A DNA stretch of 29,629 nucleotides from Lachnospiraceae bacterium (lineage in GTDB: Bacteria; Bacillota; Clostridia; Lachnospirales; Lachnospiraceae): contig VSND01000218.1 of assembly GCA_009774145.1 (NCBI GenBank), positions 1 through 29,629 on the forward strand. Direction: 5' to 3'. Shown piece by piece: positions 1-8,077 of the stretch. Made by a program: the position numbers and the translations under genes. Every line of letters starts with the position of its first letter. Within the stretch, counting starts at the first letter, position 1. The notes beneath the pieces were generated by a model. The model ran no database searches, had not been told where the DNA came from, and saw only the letters and a list, made by a program, of their open reading frames with translations.

Positions 1-34
1 CACAAGGGCGGGGACCGGAGTCCTCGCCCTTGTG
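1..34. terminator. Hairpin downstream of the GH5 gene, candidate terminator
   Basis: Arms at 1-14 and 21-34 pair over 14 positions with one G-U (plus strand) or A-C (minus strand) exception and a 6-nt loop. It lies 43 bp past the GH5 stop codon. Any T-run on the minus strand would fall outside the window, so intrinsic termination cannot be confirmed. It may serve both directions. Confidence 0.5.
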
Positions 35-76
35 TGATGTGTCTTATGTTCTTTGGTGCGGAAAAGTGTGTAAATG

Positions 77-1597
77 TCAGAAGGGGTAGGTTGATGCCTG
101 TAGGCCGCGCATTATGCCGTCGATGGCGTACTGACACTTGGCTTTGCCGTCGGTGCGGTTGATGTCGCCTCCGGTCTCCCAATAGAAGGGTATGCAGCCG
201 TTTTTACGTGCCTCGCGGGTAACGACCTCGTTCCATAAGGCGCGCGATGCCTCGTGCTTGTCGAGCGGAGTGGCGTTGCTGCGTATTGAGGTGGCGTATT
301 CACCGAGTATGACGGGGATGCCTTTGTCTGCGTAAGCCGACTTCATCTTGGCAAACTGCGTGGCCACGGAGTTTTCATCATGTCCGGTTGAGTTGCGGTC
401 TGAGCCCGCCACAAGGTTTGCGGCACCCCAGAACCATTTCACGCGTGAACCTTGAAACCAGTCGTTGTCCTTTTCCAGTATGGTGAAGTCTGACGGGTCG
501 TAGAAGTGTACTTCTACAAATAGTTTTCCCGAGACGGGGTCGACGGGCATGTGCTTGATGTAGTTGTCCTTGACCGAGAGGTCGATGTTGGTCGACGGAG
601 CCTGTACTATGAGGTGGCGCAGCGAGTTGTTGCCTCCGGTGGCGCGTACTGCGTTGATGAAGGTCTGCTGATACTTGATGATGTTCTGTACTGACTGCTC
701 GGCTTGGGCATCGGTGTTATAGCCGGGCTCGTTCATGCCGGCGAAGAGCAGATGCTCGTCGTAGCGCTTGAGCTGAGCGGCAATCTGGGTCCAGTAGTCG
801 TGCTGCTTCTTGTTAATCTCCTCGCTGTAGGCGTTCTGTACGTTGTTCTCAAGCCAGCCGCCGTCCCAGTGTATGTTGACGATGGCATACATGCCTTCGG
901 CCACAATCCAGCCCACTACTTCGTCCACGCGGGCGAGCCAGTCGGGGTCGATGGTGTTTTTATTCTTGTCGGTCACATGGCTGTCCCAAGCGCAGGGTAC
1001 ACGCACGGCGTTGAAGCCGAGGGCTTTCAGTCCCTTGATGTACTCTTGGTTGACTTTGGGATTGCCCCATCCGGTCTCGCCTGAAGGCACCTCCATGGTG
1101 TTGCCTATGTTGACGCCGGTGGTCATGAGCTTGGCAAGGTCAATGGCCGAAATGTCTTTGATAGTGGCGTCGGGGCCGGGCTCGGGCACTACGTATGCCG
1201 ATGTCTGCTTGACGAGCACGGTGCGTGCCACGTTCTGGGCGAATACATGTACTTTTGCCGAGCGGGCTGTCTTGCCCTCGTTAGGTTCGGCGGCCACTGT
1301 CACTGTATAGCCTGAGGCGATGTTGCCGCTTACCGAGGCTGTGAGCCACGATGCGTCGGTGGGGTTGCCGTCTTTGTCGACGTCGGCGCTTTCTATGCGG
1401 GTCTGTACGGGCACTGACGACTTGGCTACAAACGAGGTTGTACCTCCGGCAGGCTCTACGGCTATGCCTTCGGCAAGGAGCTCCGAGGGTATGTCGATGG
1501 TCTCGAAGCGGCTGTCGTTGTCATCGTCGCTGCATGATGCGAAGGGCAGAACCACAGCGAGCGACAGAAGAAGGTATAATTTTTTGAATATCTTCAT
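77..1597 (-). CDS. Surface lipoprotein GH5 endoglucanase (probably endo-xyloglucanase) with BACON domain
   Basis: This 506-residue protein is a retaining endo-beta-1,4-glucanase candidate that would cut the backbone of a beta-glucan at the cell surface. It starts with a lipoprotein signal peptide ending LPFASC (Cys22); the following SDDD is the acidic surface-export signal of Bacteroidetes lipoproteins. Residues about 40-133 match a BACON beta-sandwich module, and about 150-500 form a GH5 TIM barrel. Family landmarks are NIGNTMEV and ETGWGNP (164-180), NIHWD (241-245), the acid/base GMNEP with Glu290, the HFYDP histidine (364) and the nucleophile ILGEY with Glu433. The NIGNT/ETGWGNP pattern is typical of subfamily GH5_4, which includes xyloglucanases, but the subfamily is inferred. 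It is the last gene of the susC operon, 84 bp after its neighbour. Confidence 0.9.
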   Translation of the reverse strand: MKIFKKLYLLLSLAVVLPFASCSDDDNDSRFETIDIPSELLAEGIAVEPAGGTTSFVAKSSVPVQTRIESADVDKDGNPTDASWLTASVSGNIASGYTVTVAAEPNEGKTARSAKVHVFAQNVARTVLVKQTSAYVVPEPGPDATIKDISAIDLAKLMTTGVNIGNTMEVPSGETGWGNPKVNQEYIKGLKALGFNAVRVPCAWDSHVTDKNKNTIDPDWLARVDEVVGWIVAEGMYAIVNIHWDGGWLENNVQNAYSEEINKKQHDYWTQIAAQLKRYDEHLLFAGMNEPGYNTDAQAEQSVQNIIKYQQTFINAVRATGGNNSLRHLIVQAPSTNIDLSVKDNYIKHMPVDPVSGKLFVEVHFYDPSDFTILEKDNDWFQGSRVKWFWGAANLVAGSDRNSTGHDENSVATQFAKMKSAYADKGIPVILGEYATSIRSNATPLDKHEASRALWNEVVTREARKNGCIPFYWETGGDINRTDGKAKCQYAIDGIMRGLQASTYPF

Positions 1598-1635
1598 AAA
1601 TTGTATAGGGTATTAAAATATTTGCAGTGTTAATG

Positions 1636-1665
1636 AAGGGCGCCGCCTTATTGCACTGCGCCCTT
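1636..1665. other. Intercistronic hairpin between the large lipoprotein gene and GH5
   Basis: A perfect 8-bp inverted repeat, AAGGGCGC and GCGCCCTT, with a 14-nt loop occupies the only sizeable gap in the operon. No T-run follows on the minus strand, so it may be an mRNA stability or processing element, or a partial terminator that tunes GH5 expression. Confidence 0.5.
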
Positions 1666-1681
1666 GTGTATTATGGGTATT

Positions 1682-4339
1682 TTACCACTCAACGGCCGGG
1701 AATAAGCCGTCGACAGTAAACTTGACGCGCATTGAAGTCGAGAAGCCGAGTTCTGCCACTACAGCCGGGGCGGTATCGCTCGGGACACCGAAAGCACAGT
1801 ATCCGCCGGTACCTGTCACTCCGTAAGTGTTCCAGAGTTCGAGGCGGTGCTTGGCTCCGTCGCTTGAGTTGGGCACTTTTGCGGCATCCCATCCGGAGAG
1901 AGGAGTGCCGTCTATGGCTATGTCGGTAAGCGTCATGTGTGTACCGGGGAATACGTTCATGAGGTCCTCGGTATTGATGAAGGTCATTATCGAACCTGCC
2001 GAATAGTCAACACCATAGTCGGCCGCGTTGAGAGTGATGTCAAATTCCTTCTTGCTCGGAGCGAGCTTGTTGTTTTCATCGACAATTGCGGTAAACGAGC
2101 CGTCGTTAGGTCCGGTCCAATCGCCGCCCAATTGGGTAGGTTCGATGGTAACAAGGCCGGGTGTATATGCCGCAGGATTGGTGATGATCGTGTAGTCAAT
2201 CTCAATCTTGGAGGTGAAGCTGACAGCCGGGTCGCTCTCTACATTGGTGGCTGCGCTGAACGGGCTCTTGACAATCTTGCCGTCAGCGGCACCCTTACCC
2301 CAGATGTTGAACATCTCTATGCGGTAGTGGCCTTTGTCCTCGATGTCGCCATAGAAGAAGTCGTTGGCGTCAAACTTGATGGAGGTGCCGTCGGTGCGGA
2401 TTTCGTTGATGAATATAACCACATTCGGGTACTTGGCAACGATGTTCTGGAAGTCGATGTTGACCACCATAGCACTTGCGGCACTGCCGTTGTAAGTAAG
2501 TGTATGCTTGCCGTCAAGTGCGGTAGCGTCAATGCGGTCAATGATTTCACCCCAGCAGCCGCTCCAGTTGCCATCGACCCACTGGAAGTTTACCGGAGTG
2601 GCATCGTCAAACTCACGCTTGCGCTCGCTGTAGTAGTTGAGCGAGTAGGCGTAGCCGTCGCCGTTGGGGAGCGCTATGCGCAGTCCGTCGTTGTCGAGGG
2701 CGAGTATCTTGAGCTTGCCGCTCTTTGTACCAATCCAAGTGTTGGCGCAAAGCACGTTGATGTCGATGTCGATGGTCTTGTCAGTCTCATCGATGGTGTA
2801 GGTGCCGGTCTCATCGGTGGCGGTGCCGTCCTCGGCTATGCGGTGTATGTTTACTTTACCGTCCTCGGTAAATTCCATGTAACCGTAGTCCTTGCCGTAT
2901 GTGTAGCCGATCCAGCCGTTATCCTTACCCATCTCCCAGTATATCTGCTGGTCGAGGTTGGGGTAGTTGTTGGTGACGGTGTTCCAGTTGTCGGTGTCGC
3001 CCCACTGGGTGAACGGACCTTCAAATACGTGCTGCTTTCCGTCCTGACCGTTGTCAAGATACCACTTGGTATATAGATGTGCCTTTTCGAAGGGTACGTT
3101 GCGTGCAGTAGATATGGCTCGCACCGAGAGAGCCTGATATACGGGCACCGATATTTTTGTGCTGTTGCCCGAAAAGAACTGGAAGCCGTCGGCAAATGTG
3201 TTGTCAGACACGTTGATCGAGCCGGTGGCATAGTAGCCGACAGTGCCTTCGCCGGTCACGTCATTGGCGGTGCGTGTACCTGCGGCGGGCAGGAAGATGG
3301 AGTTGCCGTTGGGGCCTGTGAGCTGATATCCGGCCACGCCGTCTACTTCAGTCCATTCGGCCTTACACTTTGCGAATAGCTCTTCATAGTCGGCAGCCGA
3401 GGGAAGTGTGGCTACGCCGTCGGAAGCAAGCCATACGATGTCCTGCTTGGTCTTGTAGATGTCGGCTGAGGCGTATTGAGCGGGGTCAAACGAGTTGTTG
3501 ACACCGGTGGCATCGCCGAAGCCGAAGAGTCCGCCGAGGTCAGTGGCGCTCTTTGCACCGAGGTTGCTCTTGGCCCACTTTACCGACAGGCCGAGGTCCA
3601 CAAAGTCGTTGTCGGCATCAAAATCGGCAGCGGCGGTGGTGAACTCCTTTACATCGCCGTACACTATGCCCGAACCGAGGTCGAGATAAGCCGCATAGTA
3701 GTACTTGGTGGCGGGAGCGAGGCCGCTCTTGGCCACTGTAAACGCTGCTTCCTGCGATGCGGCGGGCAAGATGAGGCCGGCACGCACAGTCTCGACGTCG
3801 GGAGCGGTGGCTATGACAACGCCCACGGTAGCGTCGGGAGTGGCGTCGGTGGCCTGACCGCCCATGACAGCGCCGGCGAAGTCAACCGCCTGCGCGTCGG
3901 CAGTGGTGACTTTGGCGTCGGTGGTGACGAGCGAGCTTACCTCGCCGGTGAATGTCACCTGATTTTTCAGGGTCACGAAGGCCTGATAGTATATGGTCTT
4001 GCCGGTAGGCAGGCCCGAGAGTGCGGCGGTGATGGTGGTGCCTCCGTCGGCGCGGCCCTCACCCTTGACGAGAGTGCCGTCGGCGGTGTTGGACAGAGCG
4101 TTCTGCTCGTAGCCGTACTTGAAGCCGACTTTGTAGAATGCGGCGCTCTTGTCGTCAAGGCCCTTGACCGTACCGTAGAGGGTAGCGGTTGTGGCGGTCA
4201 CATCCGACGACCCGGTCGTTATCGACGAAGCGTCGATAACGGGGTCGGTGGAAATGAAGTAATTGTCATCGTCATCGCAGGCCGTGAACGAGAGGCCCAG
4301 CATCAGCGACGCGAATATAAATATTTTGTTTTTCTTCAT
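1682..4339 (-). CDS. Large multidomain surface lipoprotein, putative glycan-binding protein
   Basis: This 885-residue lipoprotein has its lipobox at FTAC (Cys21) followed by DDDD, a strong surface-export signal. Two fibronectin-III-like beta-sandwich repeats lie at about 35-137 and 140-236 (each ends in a YYQAFV or YYAAYL strand). A VDLGLSVKWA domain follows at about 246-410 with the pattern LPSAADYEEL...NGNSIFLPAAGTR, seen in FISUMP-like Bacteroidetes surface proteins. The C-terminal half (about 415-885) contains at least two related beta-sandwich modules marked by HYRIEMFN (671-678) and HRLELWNT (831-838). No catalytic motif was recognised. Its place between the smaller SGBP and GH5 suggests substrate binding at the outer membrane. 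Ligand and exact family are unknown. Confidence 0.75.
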   Translation of the reverse strand: MKKNKIFIFASLMLGLSFTACDDDDNYFISTDPVIDASSITTGSSDVTATTATLYGTVKGLDDKSAAFYKVGFKYGYEQNALSNTADGTLVKGEGRADGGTTITAALSGLPTGKTIYYQAFVTLKNQVTFTGEVSSLVTTDAKVTTADAQAVDFAGAVMGGQATDATPDATVGVVIATAPDVETVRAGLILPAASQEAAFTVAKSGLAPATKYYYAAYLDLGSGIVYGDVKEFTTAAADFDADNDFVDLGLSVKWAKSNLGAKSATDLGGLFGFGDATGVNNSFDPAQYASADIYKTKQDIVWLASDGVATLPSAADYEELFAKCKAEWTEVDGVAGYQLTGPNGNSIFLPAAGTRTANDVTGEGTVGYYATGSINVSDNTFADGFQFFSGNSTKISVPVYQALSVRAISTARNVPFEKAHLYTKWYLDNGQDGKQHVFEGPFTQWGDTDNWNTVTNNYPNLDQQIYWEMGKDNGWIGYTYGKDYGYMEFTEDGKVNIHRIAEDGTATDETGTYTIDETDKTIDIDINVLCANTWIGTKSGKLKILALDNDGLRIALPNGDGYAYSLNYYSERKREFDDATPVNFQWVDGNWSGCWGEIIDRIDATALDGKHTLTYNGSAASAMVVNIDFQNIVAKYPNVVIFINEIRTDGTSIKFDANDFFYGDIEDKGHYRIEMFNIWGKGAADGKIVKSPFSAATNVESDPAVSFTSKIEIDYTIITNPAAYTPGLVTIEPTQLGGDWTGPNDGSFTAIVDENNKLAPSKKEFDITLNAADYGVDYSAGSIMTFINTEDLMNVFPGTHMTLTDIAIDGTPLSGWDAAKVPNSSDGAKHRLELWNTYGVTGTGGYCAFGVPSDTAPAVVAELGFSTSMRVKFTVDGLFPAVEW

Positions 4340-4364
4340 TGTTTACTGTTCCTTTAAGGTAAAT

Positions 4365-6299
4365 TTATTCGATGGTTAATGACGTAACGGAAGCTGTAAC
4401 CTGACTTGCATCGATATTTCCGTCGGCATCAACAGGAGAATTGACGAGTCCTTTTTGCTGTATGCATATGGTTAAACAACTTGTTCCTTCAAATTTTAGT
4501 GTCTTGTCAGATGTGTTAGTCAGCGATATTTCGGTTTCGCCATTCTTATTGAGCGATACAGCTGATGGAACATCAAAACCTGCACCTCCGGAAGGCCATG
4601 TGAAAGGATCCAGATCTTTGTCGAAATTGTGGGCTAAGAGCACTTTAGGATCACTATCAGCTTTCCAGTCTATTCCGGACAAGGTGAAACGAATCTTGAT
4701 TGTTTGTCCTTTTTTGAAACGAAGTTTTGTTATGTCAATAGGATACAGACCATCTTCATCATAGAAAGCGTTATATAATTCTATACGGTAATGATCGCCT
4801 GATTCAAGATAACTGTTGACATAATTGTTGTCCACTGCGAGTACGGTAGGACCGGTCTGTCCGCCGCCGATAGGCTTGATTTTGAGGCGGGCGCAGAGGT
4901 AGCGGTTCACTGCTCCGGTCTCGTCTTTTGCGGCGGGAACGCCGAGCACTATCTCCTCATTGTCGGGGTCGCATACCATTACGGTAAATTCTTTGCCGCT
5001 GATTGATATGTTGTCAACGCTAAGCAGAGTTATCTCTTTCTCGAATACGAGCTTGTTGCCTTCGATGGTGAATGCCGAAGCCGAAGCACCGTCAATGGTT
5101 TCAAGTGAAGCCTTGTATGTGCCGTTATTGCGTTCGAGAGTAAGGGCGAAGTCATCGATGGCGGGGTAAGCGGGAGCGGAGGGAGTTCCGTAGTTGCCGA
5201 TCCACTGCCATGCACCGGTGAGTGCACCGTTGTTTTTCACCGCGCCGTTCCACCACATGTAGTCATACGGAGTCTCGTCGTTGAGCAGCAGTGTCGTGGC
5301 TGTGCCGAGATAAGACGCATCGGAGCCTACGATTGTAAAGAGCGACTCCGCAAGGTTGTCGTAAGAGGGCTGCTGTACGGGAGCGAGCTCTGCCGACGGA
5401 CCGCCCGAGGGCCAAGTGCCGTCCCAGCCTTTTTCAACGTAGCATATGACAATGCGCTGGTCGCCGTTGCCTCCTGCGCCATCGTTACGTATGGCCTTGA
5501 TGCCGAGCACATGCTCGTTTAGCTTCACGAGTTCGAGGTTCACCCAGTCCACGAGCCAGTTGTCGGCTACGTCGGGTGCGAGCCACTTCACGCCTGTGGG
5601 CATGGTCAGTGTCTTGCGGTCGGGGTCCATTACGAAGGGCTTTGTGACGCCGTTTACGGTAAGATTGGCTCCGTTTATGAGGTCAAATGTAAGTTCGGGC
5701 ATTGAGGCGTATACATCGGCCGCAAACATCCAGTCGGGTTCGCCGGCACCCCATGCCCAGTTTACATCGTCAACATCGGGGTAGTCTGAAGCCTGATATT
5801 CCTTGCCGTCGGTAAATTTGTCCCAGCCCATGAAGTAATTGATGAACGTGAACGAACCCAAGTCAAGGTTGCCGTGGTCCATGACCCAAGTCTTGGACTG
5901 GTCGGCACCGCCGGTGAGGTATGTCCACAGCGGGTCGGTGAGCAGGTCGCCGTTGGTGGTGTTGATCGTGAACTTGTATGGCTCGCCGTACACCATGCCA
6001 CCACGGGTCATGATGCCGAACTTGAGCTCATACTCGCCGGCGAAGGGTATGCGGGCTTCGGTAGAGTTTTTCTTCTCGATGCCCTGCGGATGTATCCAGC
6101 TGGTAACGTACTTGTTACCGAGAAGGCTTGTCATAGTCACTTTATTGGTGGCCTGATCTATCTCCACCTTATAGGCTTTACCTTCCACGAGGTCGTCGGC
6201 GGTCAGTTCGGGAGCCGACAGGTCATGGTCGTCAGGCGTACAAGCGGCAGCCAGCATGAGGGCGGCGCTTGCAAGAAATGAATAATACTTAAGCTTCAT
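4365..6299 (-). CDS. SusE/SusF-position surface glycan-binding lipoprotein
   Basis: This 644-residue lipoprotein has signal peptide MKLKYYSFLA...LAAAC (Cys20) followed by TPDDHD. A PKD-like or Ig-like beta-sandwich lies at about 40-113 (IPFAGEYELKFGIMTRGG). Next comes a long central region rich in Trp and Tyr (DPLWTYLTGG, NYFMGWDKF, NWAWGAGEPDW) of the kind found in PUL surface binding proteins. A C-terminal beta-sandwich from about 484 carries HYRIELYN (503-510). It starts 36 bp after susD, the normal SusE/SGBP position, so binding of the imported glycan at the cell surface is inferred. The part coding for about residues 487-644 (4365-4845) is clearly AT-richer than the rest of the gene, which suggests a separately acquired module. 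Confidence 0.75.
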   Translation of the reverse strand: MKLKYYSFLASAALMLAAACTPDDHDLSAPELTADDLVEGKAYKVEIDQATNKVTMTSLLGNKYVTSWIHPQGIEKKNSTEARIPFAGEYELKFGIMTRGGMVYGEPYKFTINTTNGDLLTDPLWTYLTGGADQSKTWVMDHGNLDLGSFTFINYFMGWDKFTDGKEYQASDYPDVDDVNWAWGAGEPDWMFAADVYASMPELTFDLINGANLTVNGVTKPFVMDPDRKTLTMPTGVKWLAPDVADNWLVDWVNLELVKLNEHVLGIKAIRNDGAGGNGDQRIVICYVEKGWDGTWPSGGPSAELAPVQQPSYDNLAESLFTIVGSDASYLGTATTLLLNDETPYDYMWWNGAVKNNGALTGAWQWIGNYGTPSAPAYPAIDDFALTLERNNGTYKASLETIDGASASAFTIEGNKLVFEKEITLLSVDNISISGKEFTVMVCDPDNEEIVLGVPAAKDETGAVNRYLCARLKIKPIGGGQTGPTVLAVDNNYVNSYLESGDHYRIELYNAFYDEDGLYPIDITKLRFKKGQTIKIRFTLSGIDWKADSDPKVLLAHNFDKDLDPFTWPSGGAGFDVPSAVSLNKNGETEISLTNTSDKTLKFEGTSCLTICIQQKGLVNSPVDADGNIDASQVTASVTSLTIE

Positions 6300-6335
6300 A
6301 GTTTTCTGATGATATGATTATAGTGTGTGTTGTCA

Positions 6336-8045
6336 TTAATACCAGCCTTCGTTTTGTTTCAACACGCCGTTTGAAAGGACTATCTGGTCGTTGGGTATCT
6401 GACAGAGACCTTTCTTGGCTACAATCTTTGACTTGTCGTAGGTGACGCGGGCCGGAGTGCCTCCGTTCATTACGTCGCCTGCGCCTGCCACAACAGCATC
6501 GGCCATCACTTCCACGCCCTGACGGAGAAGGTCCCAGTAACGGATGCCTTCAAAGGCGAGTTCGCGGGCGCGTTCGGCCATGATGTTCTCCTTGTTGACG
6601 GCTATGTCGCCCAATCCTGCGCGGCTACGCACCTCGTGCATGTATGCGGCGGCTTGGGGCGATCCTAACTCGGCTGCCATAAGAAGAACGTCGGCATAGC
6701 GTACTATATTGTACGGCTGACAGTTATTTATCTGCATATCGCCCGCTCCGGTCGACATATTAGCATTTTTTATGACAAGATTGCCTCCGTCATCGAGCTG
6801 ATAGAATGCGAGCGGCGAATACTTCTTGACGGTGTAACCCGTGTATTCACGCCAGTCGTTGTACGAGGGCTTGAAGTTGGCGTCGCCGTTTATCTCCTCG
6901 CCGGCTATGTCGATGACACCGGCTTTGCGTCGCGGATCGGCCGAATCATAAATCTTGTTAATGAATCCCGGTATCACCGTGCAGGCTCCCCAGCCGCAGT
7001 AGTAGGGCACCACGCTCAGCGGGTTGCGCATACCCATCATCACCTGCCAGCGGTTGCCGTCGGCGGCTCCGTCGGTGGCATAAGAGGCCATAGGGGTGAA
7101 GTTCATGCTGAGCACCACTTCCTTGTTGGCGTCGCCGGCGTAGGTCGATGCTTCGGTGTTCCATCCGGGGGTGGTTATGTTGGCTACTACCGATGCTGCG
7201 GGCCAAAAGTCCTTGTAGTCATCGAGCAGTTCATAGTTTGAGCTTGCTATGACATCTTCAACGGCAGCGAGGGCGTCGGCTTTGGTGACAACACCGGTGG
7301 TGTTGCCCTCGGCATCGGTGAAGCCGGGTTCCTTGCCGTAATAACCGGTATAAAAGAGGTACGCGCGTGCGAGGACAGCCTCGGCGGCATACTTGGTGAT
7401 GCGTCCAAACTGGTCCTTCGTCAGGTTGGCGTTATCGGGTATATTCTCTATGGCATATTTGAGGTCCTCGAATATAGCGGCATAAACCTCGGCGGGGTCG
7501 GCCTGCTCACGGTTTTCGTTGACCGGAGTCAGGAACAGGGGTATATGGCCCCACAGACGCACCATGTCGAAGTAGAGAAGTGCACGCAGGGCGCGTGCCT
7601 CGCCCATGTACAGACCGCGGTTTGAGCCGGTCTGCGCCCACTGTATCTGCTCTTCGCGGGTTATCAGCTCGTTGCAGCGGTAAACACCTGCGTAGTAGCG
7701 CTGCCAGTCGAGGGTGAACATCTGCAGGTCGGCGGGCGACTCGGCCTGATCGAAGCGGTCGATGACCTGATAGTTGCGGCCGTCGGAGTTGCCGGTGCCG
7801 CCGTAGCACTCGTCGCCCATGACGGTCGAAGCCACGTAGAAGCCTACGCCGGGCGAGGTCGAGGTCTGGCGCCATCCGTTGTAGCATCCGATCAGAGCGC
7901 GCCATGCATCGGCCTCGGTCTTGTAGAAGTTGTCGGTATTGGACTCTGTCTTGGAGTTGACGTCGAGGAAGCTCTCGGCACATGACGAGAGTCCGAGTGC
8001 GGCGGCAACACCGATAGTCAGTATGTTATATCTTATTTTAGTCAT
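6336..8045 (-). CDS. susD: SusD/RagB-family nutrient-binding outer-membrane lipoprotein
   Basis: This 569-residue protein is the SusD-like lid that captures oligosaccharide at the outer surface and docks on its SusC partner. The lipobox is GLSSC (Cys22), followed by the family's AESFLDVNSKTESNTDNFYK start. The N-terminal helical (TPR-like) region includes YFDMVRLWGHIPL, and the C-terminal RagB/SusD signature MAERARELAFEGIRYWDLLR is intact. Length is normal. It starts 32 bp after the susC stop codon, as usual for the pair. The substrate cannot be read from the sequence; the neighbouring GH5 and GH31 point to xyloglucan or another beta-glucan. Confidence 0.96.
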   Translation of the reverse strand: MTKIRYNILTIGVAAALGLSSCAESFLDVNSKTESNTDNFYKTEADAWRALIGCYNGWRQTSTSPGVGFYVASTVMGDECYGGTGNSDGRNYQVIDRFDQAESPADLQMFTLDWQRYYAGVYRCNELITREEQIQWAQTGSNRGLYMGEARALRALLYFDMVRLWGHIPLFLTPVNENREQADPAEVYAAIFEDLKYAIENIPDNANLTKDQFGRITKYAAEAVLARAYLFYTGYYGKEPGFTDAEGNTTGVVTKADALAAVEDVIASSNYELLDDYKDFWPAASVVANITTPGWNTEASTYAGDANKEVVLSMNFTPMASYATDGAADGNRWQVMMGMRNPLSVVPYYCGWGACTVIPGFINKIYDSADPRRKAGVIDIAGEEINGDANFKPSYNDWREYTGYTVKKYSPLAFYQLDDGGNLVIKNANMSTGAGDMQINNCQPYNIVRYADVLLMAAELGSPQAAAYMHEVRSRAGLGDIAVNKENIMAERARELAFEGIRYWDLLRQGVEVMADAVVAGAGDVMNGGTPARVTYDKSKIVAKKGLCQIPNDQIVLSNGVLKQNEGWY

Positions 8046-8077
8046 AATATGTAAATAAACTTATGAGTTTTCAAATC

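Noticed and set aside
1937..3076. 379-codon plus-strand open frame opposite the large lipoprotein gene
   Set aside because: It is antisense to a gene with clear lipoprotein and domain signals; long antisense frames are expected in this GC-rich codon usage, and its translation shows no domain.
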